Origin: JAAAPF01 sp964481035
Lineage (GTDB): Bacteria > Pseudomonadota > Alphaproteobacteria > Geminicoccales > Geminicoccaceae
NCBI GenBank assembly: GCA_964481035.1
Contig: CAYZSE010000114.1
Span: 1 to 10,945 of the forward strand
DNA: 10,945 bases
Reading direction: 5' to 3'
A program made the position numbers and the translations under genes. Below are positions 6,876-10,945 of this stretch, piece by piece; the first letter of the stretch is position 1; every line of letters begins with the position of its first letter. Below the pieces are notes generated by a model. It had not been told where the DNA came from. It ran no database searches and saw nothing but the letters and a program-made list of their open reading frames with translations.

Positions 6876-7962
6876 CGGCGACGGCCAGCAGCGCGCCGGC
6901 CCGGTCGTAGACGCAGACCTCGACCATGATCCGGTCGTCGAGCGCTTCGCGCGCCCTGGCCCGCGCCGCGCGGGCGACCGCGCCGGCGAGGATCCCCGCT
7001 TCGGGGCCGAGCCTTTGCAGCGCCTCGCCACCGCTGCCTGCCACCGCGACCGCGGCGCAGGCATCCGCGGCGAGGCCGGAGCGCGCACCGAGCTCGGCGA
7101 GAGCGCGCTGATCCAGGCGCGAGCGGCTGCTGTGCAGATCCATCGCCCCTTGGGCCAGCTTGGCGAGCTTGGCGAAACCGCCGGCGAGGCTGAGGCGCGG
7201 GATCGGGTGGCGCTTGAGATACTTGAGCGTCGCGCCGGCGAAGTCGCCCATCTCGATCAGCGCCGTATCCTCCAGCGCATGGCGGGCGCGGATCGCCCGC
7301 TCGCTGGTCGAGCCCGTGGCCGCGGCGACGTGCTCGAGCCCGGTCGCCCGCGCGACGTCGACGCCGCGGTGGATCGAGTGGATCCAGGCGGCGCAGGAGA
7401 ACGGCACGACGACGCCGGTCGTACCCAGGATCGAGAGCCCGCCCGTGATGCCGAGGCGCGGGTTCAAGGTCCTGGCGGCGAGCTCGGCGCCGCCCGGGAT
7501 GGCGACGGTCACCTCGAAGCCCGCGCGCGCCCGGGTCTCGGCGCGGACCGCGGCCAGGGCCTCGCGGATCATCTGCCGCGGCACCGGGTTGATGGCGGGC
7601 TCGCCGACGGCGACGGGCAGGCCCGGCCGCGTCACCGTGCCGACACCATCGCCGGCGCGAAAGCGCACGCCGTCGATGGCCGGCAGGAGACGGACACGGA
7701 CACGGACCTCGCAGCCGTGGGTGACGTCGGGATCGTCGCCCGCGTCCTTGATGACGCTCGCGGTCGCCTCCGCCTCGCCGAGCGACGCGGCGTGCAGGGC
7801 GAACGACGCCGCACCGCCGCGCGGCAGGCGCACGGCGACCGGATCGGGAAAGCGGCCGGCGAGCAGCGCCGTGGCCGCCGCCGTCGCTGCCGCGGTGGCG
7901 CAGGTGCCGGTGGTCCAGCCGCGGCGCAGCGGTGCGGCCGACCGAGGATCGCTCTCGCTCAT
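6865..7962 (-). CDS. cbiD: Cobalt-precorrin-5B C1-methyltransferase CbiD
   Basis: SAM-dependent methylase for C-1 in the cobalt-early (anaerobic-type) corrin pathway, unrelated in sequence to the aerobic enzyme CobF. The 365-residue product is of normal length. It carries the family blocks RRGWTTGTCATAAA at 13-26, IKDAGDDPDVTHG at 71-83, VGEPAINPVPRQMI at 119-132, GITGGLSILGTTG at 171-183, GDFAG at 239-243 and HSSRSRLD at 277-284. The ATG at 7962 is supported by an AAGG about 5 nt upstream and by the first conserved block falling 13 residues in. It is followed by cobK on the same strand with an 11-nt overlap, and it is divergent from cobB across 83 nt. Its presence among otherwise Cob-named genes is notable because it supplies the C-1 methylation for which no CobF is seen here. 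Confidence 0.96.
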   Translation of the reverse strand: MSESDPRSAAPLRRGWTTGTCATAAATAAATALLAGRFPDPVAVRLPRGGAASFALHAASLGEAEATASVIKDAGDDPDVTHGCEVRVRVRLLPAIDGVRFRAGDGVGTVTRPGLPVAVGEPAINPVPRQMIREALAAVRAETRARAGFEVTVAIPGGAELAARTLNPRLGITGGLSILGTTGVVVPFSCAAWIHSIHRGVDVARATGLEHVAAATGSTSERAIRARHALEDTALIEMGDFAGATLKYLKRHPIPRLSLAGGFAKLAKLAQGAMDLHSSRSRLDQRALAELGARSGLAADACAAVAVAGSGGEALQRLGPEAGILAGAVARAARARAREALDDRIMVEVCVYDRAGALLAVADGW

Positions 7963-8045
7963 GACCGCCTTGTCGACCGCTTCGGACCGCTGTTCAAGCG
8001 GCCCGCGGTCGCGGTAGAGCGACCGCTGCAGCAGGGAGGATCAGC
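7963..8045. promoter_or_regulatory. Divergent cbiD/cobB region with GACCGC repeats and small hairpins
   Basis: These 83 nt lie between two genes transcribed outward. GACCGC occurs in direct orientation at 7963-7968, 7975-7980, 7985-7990 and 8021-8026, and once inverted at 8005-8010. The inverted copy pairs with the last: GCGGTCGC at 8005-8012 and GCGACCGC at 8019-8026 form a perfect 8-bp stem with a GGTAGA loop. A second hairpin has stem arms 7984-7991 and 7997-8004 with one mismatch and a GTTCA loop. GGGAGGA at 8034-8040 is a strong ribosome-binding site for cobB, 5 nt before its GTG. No good -35/-10 pair is visible. The repeats could be an operator or leader structure, but GC-rich hexamers recur easily in DNA of this composition. 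Confidence 0.45.
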
Positions 8046-9377
8046 GTGCACGCGCCAGGCGTCGTCATCGCCGCCACGCACTCGAGCTCGGGCAAGACGC
8101 TCGTGACGCTCGGGCTCATCCGTGCCCTCGTGCGGCGCGGCCGGCGCGTCGGCGCCTTCAAGGTCGGGCCCGACTACATCGACCCGGCCTTCCACCTCGC
8201 CGCCGGCGCGGTGCGCTGCCCCAATCTCGACAGCTGGGCGATGCGCCTGCCGACGCTCGCTCAGCTCGCGCAGGCGGCGAGCGTGGACGTCGACATCGTC
8301 GTCGGCGAAGGGGTCATGGGGCTCTTCGACGGCGCCCCCGGCGGCACCGGCTCCACGGCCGACGTGGCCTCGCTCCTGGGCCTTGCCGTGCTCCTCGTCG
8401 TCGACGCCAAGGGCATGGGGCAGTCGGTCGCCGCGGTCGCGCAGGGCTTCGTCGACCACCGCGACGACGTGCCCGTCCGCGGCGTCATCTGCAACCGGAC
8501 GGGCGGCGGCCGCCACGCCCAGCTCCTCGGCGAAGCTCTCGACGCGCGCCTGCCGGGCCTACGCCTCGGGGCGCTGCCGCTCGACGACCGGCTCGCGCTG
8601 CCGTCGCGGCACCTGGGCCTCGTCCAGGCGCGCGAGCGCGATCTCGAGCCGCTCGTCACGCGCGCCGCCGACCTCGTCGAGGAGCACGTCGATCTCGACC
8701 GCCTCGAGAGCCTCGCCGCGCCGAGCTCGCTCGCGGCCCTGGGCGCGGCGGACCCGCTCCTGCCGCCGCCCGGCCAACGCATCGCGCTCGCCGACGACGC
8801 GGCCTTCGCCTTCACCTACGCCGCCGTGGTCGAAGGCTGGCAGCGCGGCGGTGCCGAGGTCCGCCGCTTCTCGCCGCTCGCCGACGAAGTCCCGGCGGCA
8901 GATGCGGACGCGGTCGTCCTGCCGGGCGGCTACCCCGAGCTGCACGCCGGCCGGCTCGCCGCGGCGGCACGCTTCATGGCCGGCCTGCGCGCCGCCGCCG
9001 AGCGCGGGGCCGTCGTCTACGGCGAGTGCGGCGGCTTCATGGTCATGGGCCGCGCCCTGATCGACGCCGCGGGCGAGGCGCACCCCATGGCGGGGCTGCT
9101 CGACACCGTCACGAGCTTCGCCGCCCCCCGCTTGCACCTGGGCTACCGGCGGATCAAGACGACCGAGGCGGGCTTTCTCGGCGCCGCCGGCACGGCCTAT
9201 CGCGGCCACGAGTTCCACTATGCCCGGCTCGTCGAGCCCGGCACGGCCCCGCCCCTGTTCGAGGCCGCCGACGCCCTCGGCCGCCCGCTCGGCCCCGCCG
9301 GCGCCACGATCGGCCGCGTCGCCGGCTCGTTCATGCACCTCGTCGACCGGTCGGCGGAGCCGGCAGCGGCCGGCTGA
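8046..9377 (+). CDS. cobB: Cobyrinic/hydrogenobyrinic acid a,c-diamide synthase CobB/CbiA
   Basis: ATP- and glutamine-dependent amidotransferase that converts the a- and c-acetate side chains of (hydrogeno)cobyrinate to amides. The 443-residue product has two domains. The N-terminal dethiobiotin-synthetase-like ATP domain has ATHSSSGKT at 10-18, KVGPDYIDP at 39-47 and EGVMGLFDG at 88-96. The C-terminal class I glutaminase domain from about 245 has PGGYPELH at 293-300, YGECGGFM at 325-332 with nucleophile Cys328, GHEFHY at 387-392 and the terminal SFMHL at 428-432 with its conserved His. PGGYPE separates this family from cobyric acid synthase CobQ. The GTG start has a strong GGGAGGA site. It stands alone on the plus strand, divergent from cbiD. 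Whether the natural substrate carries cobalt cannot be told from sequence. Confidence 0.95.
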   Translation: MHAPGVVIAATHSSSGKTLVTLGLIRALVRRGRRVGAFKVGPDYIDPAFHLAAGAVRCPNLDSWAMRLPTLAQLAQAASVDVDIVVGEGVMGLFDGAPGGTGSTADVASLLGLAVLLVVDAKGMGQSVAAVAQGFVDHRDDVPVRGVICNRTGGGRHAQLLGEALDARLPGLRLGALPLDDRLALPSRHLGLVQARERDLEPLVTRAADLVEEHVDLDRLESLAAPSSLAALGAADPLLPPPGQRIALADDAAFAFTYAAVVEGWQRGGAEVRRFSPLADEVPAADADAVVLPGGYPELHAGRLAAAARFMAGLRAAAERGAVVYGECGGFMVMGRALIDAAGEAHPMAGLLDTVTSFAAPRLHLGYRRIKTTEAGFLGAAGTAYRGHEFHYARLVEPGTAPPLFEAADALGRPLGPAGATIGRVAGSFMHLVDRSAEPAAAG

Positions 9378-9388
9378 TCGCCGGCTGC
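9366..9388 (+). terminator. GC hairpin spanning the cobB stop codon
   Basis: GCGGCCGGC at 9366-9374 can pair with GCCGGCTGC at 9380-9388 to give a 9-bp stem with one G-U pair and a five-base loop, TGATC, that contains the cobB TGA. No T-run follows, so it is not a canonical intrinsic terminator. It may instead slow exonuclease or take part in factor-dependent termination before the transporter operon. Stems like this also arise by chance in DNA this GC-rich. Confidence 0.3.
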
Positions 9389-9462
9389 GGCGGCTTGACA
9401 GGGTGCCGGTGGCGTGGGACCGACCCCCCTTGTGAATGAACAACGCCTGCAGGGAGGCAAGA
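9378..9462. promoter_or_regulatory. Intergenic leader before the polyol transporter operon
   Basis: These 85 nt separate cobB from a functionally unrelated transporter operon, so a promoter is expected. A perfect TTGACA lies at 9395-9400, but 17 nt downstream there is only GACCGA, not a -10 box. An imperfect dyad, TTGTGAATGAACAA at 9430-9443 (10 of 14 positions symmetric), could be part of an operator. AGGGAGG at 9451-9457 is a strong ribosome-binding site and decides the start at 9463 over the in-frame ATG at 9436. Promoter function is inferred from context only. Confidence 0.35.
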
Positions 9463-10773
9463 ATGATCACACGGGTCTTGGGCTGCGCCGTCGGCGCGCT
9501 CCTGGCGACGACGACGCTCGCAGGCGCGCAGACCTTGACGATCGCCACCGTGAACAACGGCGACATGATCCGCATGCAGCGGCTCACGGACGACTTCGCG
9601 CAGCAGCACCCGGGCATCGAGCTCGAATGGGTGACGCTCGAGGAGAACGTGCTTCGCCAGCGGGTCACGACCGACATCGCCACCAAGGGCGGCCAGTACG
9701 ACATCTTGACCATCGGCACCTACGAGGTGCCCATCTGGGCGAAGCAGGGTTGGCTCGTCCCGCTCGACGACCTCGGTGCCGACTACGACGTGGACGACCT
9801 GTTGCCGCCGATCCGCACCGGGCTCTCGGTCGACGGCACGCTCTACGCCGCGCCCTTCTACGGCGAGAGCTCGATGGTCATGTACCGCACCGACCTGTTC
9901 GAGCAGGCCGGCCTCACCATGCCGGACGCTCCGACCTGGGACTTCATCGCCGACGCCGCGCGCCAGCTCAACGACCCGGAGAACGAGGTCTACGGCATCT
10001 GCTTGCGCGGCAAGGCCGGCTGGGGCGAGAACACCGCCTTCATCACGACCACGGCCAACGCGTTCGGCGCCCGCTGGTTCGACACGGACTGGCGGCCGCA
10101 GTTCGACCAGCCGGAATGGCGGGAGACGCTGCAGTTCTACGTCGATCTGCTGAACGACGCCGGGCCTCCGGGCGCCTCCTCCAACGGGTTCAACGAGAAC
10201 CTCGCGCTCTTCCAGTCCGGCAAGTGCGCCATGTGGGTCGACGCCACGGTGGCGGCGAGCTTCGTGACCAACCCGGCCGAGAGCACGGTCGCCGACGAGG
10301 TCGGCTTCGCCCTCGCCCCCGACACCGGGCTCGGCAAGCGCGGCAACTGGCTGTGGGCCTGGTCGCTCGCGATTCCCGCCAGCAGCCAGCATATCGATGA
10401 GGCCAAGGGGTTCATCGCCTGGGCCACCGGCAAGGGCTATCTCCAACTGGTCGCCGAGGAGGAAGGCTGGGCCAACGTGCCGCCCGGCACGCGCATCTCG
10501 CTCTACGACAACCCGGCCTATCGGGAGGCCGCGCCCTTCGCGCAGATGACGCTCGACAGCATCCTCTCGGCGGACCCGAACAACCCGACGGTCGAGCCCG
10601 TGCCCTATGTCGGCGTGCAGTTCGTCGCCATCCCCGAGTTCCAGGGCCTCGGCACCGCTGTCGGCCAGCAGTTCTCGGCGGCCCTCTCCGGCACCACGAC
10701 GGTCGACCAGGCGCTCGCCACCGCCCAGCAGCTCGCCGAGCGTGAGATGCGCCGCGGCGGCTACTTGAAGTAG
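9463..10773 (+). CDS. smoE: Polyol (sorbitol/mannitol-type) ABC transporter substrate-binding protein, SmoE-like
   Basis: Periplasmic solute-binding protein that captures a sugar alcohol and delivers it to an ABC importer. The 436-residue product starts with a signal peptide: MITR, a hydrophobic stretch at 5-20 and an A-G-A cleavage motif after residue 22. The mature part opens with TLTIATVNNGDMIRMQRL at 24-41 and continues with WVTLEENVLRQRVTTDIATK at 56-75 and IGTYEVPIWAKQGWL at 84-98, which I recognise as the SmoE/MtlE branch of the cluster B (family 1) binding proteins. FYGESSMVMYRTDLFEQAGL at 132-151 and SGKCAMWVDATVAA at 252-265 are typical hinge and ligand-site regions. The ATG at 9463 is preferred over that at 9436 because of AGGGAGG 5 nt upstream and the signal peptide position. 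A permease gene follows. The polyol specificity is inferred from sequence resemblance; the symbol is provisional. Confidence 0.88.
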   Translation: MITRVLGCAVGALLATTTLAGAQTLTIATVNNGDMIRMQRLTDDFAQQHPGIELEWVTLEENVLRQRVTTDIATKGGQYDILTIGTYEVPIWAKQGWLVPLDDLGADYDVDDLLPPIRTGLSVDGTLYAAPFYGESSMVMYRTDLFEQAGLTMPDAPTWDFIADAARQLNDPENEVYGICLRGKAGWGENTAFITTTANAFGARWFDTDWRPQFDQPEWRETLQFYVDLLNDAGPPGASSNGFNENLALFQSGKCAMWVDATVAASFVTNPAESTVADEVGFALAPDTGLGKRGNWLWAWSLAIPASSQHIDEAKGFIAWATGKGYLQLVAEEEGWANVPPGTRISLYDNPAYREAAPFAQMTLDSILSADPNNPTVEPVPYVGVQFVAIPEFQGLGTAVGQQFSAALSGTTTVDQALATAQQLAEREMRRGGYLK

Positions 10774-10779
10774 CGATCG

Positions 10780-10811
10780 ACGGATCGCCCACCTCAGGGT
10801 GGGCGATCCGT
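10780..10811 (+). terminator. Strong intercistronic hairpin between the binding protein and permease genes
   Basis: A perfect 14-bp stem, with arms 10780-10793 (ACGGATCGCCCACC) and 10798-10811 and a TCAG loop, begins 6 nt after the binding-protein stop. It is followed by TTCCTT rather than a full T-run. Since the permease gene starts only 31 nt further on, partial termination or protection of the upstream mRNA 3' end is more likely than full termination. Such hairpins after binding-protein genes are known to keep the binding protein in excess over the membrane subunits. Confidence 0.7.
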
Positions 10812-10842
10812 TCCTTGCAGCGCGCACTGGAGAGCGGAAGCG

Positions 10843-10945
10843 ATGGCGACCCGGCATTCGCGCGGGGCGGCGCGCCTGATGATCTCGCCGGCCGTCCTGC
10901 TCTTGCTCGGCTGGATGCTGATCCCTCTGTCGATGACGCTCTGGT
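10843..10945 (+). CDS. ABC transporter permease, N-terminal fragment (SmoF/MalF-like)
   Basis: The first 34 codons of a gene that runs off the right edge. The product begins MATRHSRGAARLMISPAV, a basic cytoplasmic tail, then enters a hydrophobic segment, VLLLLGWMLIPLSMTLW at 18-34. This is how MalF-type sugar permeases begin: the first transmembrane helix followed by the P-L-x-x-T/S-L-x-x-S pattern. GGAG at 10829-10832 and GGAAG at 10836-10840 are both possible ribosome-binding sites. Position directly after the polyol-binding protein supports the membrane subunit of the same importer. Too little is present to assign SmoF specifically. Confidence 0.8.
   Translation, partial: MATRHSRGAARLMISPAVLLLLGWMLIPLSMTLW

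Noticed and set aside
9395..9423. Perfect TTGACA upstream of the transporter gene as a sigma-70 promoter.
   Set aside because: The position 17 nt downstream reads GACCGA and nearby spacings are no better, so a -35 box alone is not enough to call a promoter.
9331..10857. A 508-codon minus-strand open frame covering the polyol-binding protein.
   Set aside because: Antisense to a protein with a clear signal peptide and family motifs; the frame has no recognisable domain.
1..10945. Possibility of a mobile island, defence system or CRISPR in the window.
   Set aside because: No integrase, transposase, repeat array, tRNA or unusual base composition is seen; every large coding stretch belongs to a known B12 or transporter family.

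Overview
The window is a cobalamin (vitamin B12) corrin-ring biosynthesis cluster of nine genes, followed by the first two genes of a polyol-type ABC transporter. By eye the DNA is roughly 70% G+C or more, with strong G/C preference at third codon positions. Together with a SmoE-like polyol-binding protein and a CbiG-CobJ fusion, this suggests a high-GC alphaproteobacterium (Rhodospirillales- or Rhizobiales-like). The organism call is inference; no 16S or other marker is present.

Layout. (1) 2-982, minus strand: cobD (cbiB), the membrane enzyme that attaches the aminopropanol arm. (2) 983-1094: a 112-nt divergent promoter region. (3) 1095-6150, plus strand: five head-to-tail overlapping genes, cobH, cobL (CbiE+CbiT), cobI, a cbiG-cobJ fusion and cobM, with almost no intergenic DNA. 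This looks like one translationally coupled operon. (4) 6123-7962, minus strand: cbiD then cobK, also overlapping. cobK converges on cobM with a 28-nt overlap of coding 3' ends. (5) 7963-8045: a second divergent region rich in GACCGC repeats and small hairpins. (6) 8046-9377, plus strand: cobB (cbiA), the a,c-diamide synthase. (7) 9463-10945, plus strand: a polyol ABC transporter substrate-binding protein, a strong intercistronic hairpin, then the first 34 codons of a permease that runs off the window.

How the genes work together. Starting from precorrin-2 (made elsewhere), CobI methylates C-20. The CobJ domain methylates C-17 and contracts the ring, CobM methylates C-11, CbiG opens the ring-A lactone, and CbiD methylates C-1. 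CobK reduces the macrocycle, CobL methylates C-5 and C-15 and decarboxylates, CobH moves the C-11 methyl to C-12, and CobB amidates the a and c side chains. CobD acts later, after cobyric acid is formed. The classical oxygen-dependent CobG and the C-1 methylase CobF are not in this window, whereas CbiG and CbiD, the signature proteins of the cobalt-early route, are. The timing of cobalt insertion therefore cannot be read from these genes alone. CobA, CobNST, CobO, CobQ, CobP, CobU, CobV and CobC are also absent and presumably lie elsewhere.

There is no gap above 300 bases without a gene. I see no tRNA, rRNA, CRISPR array, insertion sequence or prophage gene, and no convincing cobalamin riboswitch. 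Overall this is a recognisable metabolic region. I did not find evidence of an undescribed system; the points worth a second look are the mixed Cob/Cbi gene set, the fusion protein, the overlapping gene architecture and the two structured intergenic regions.
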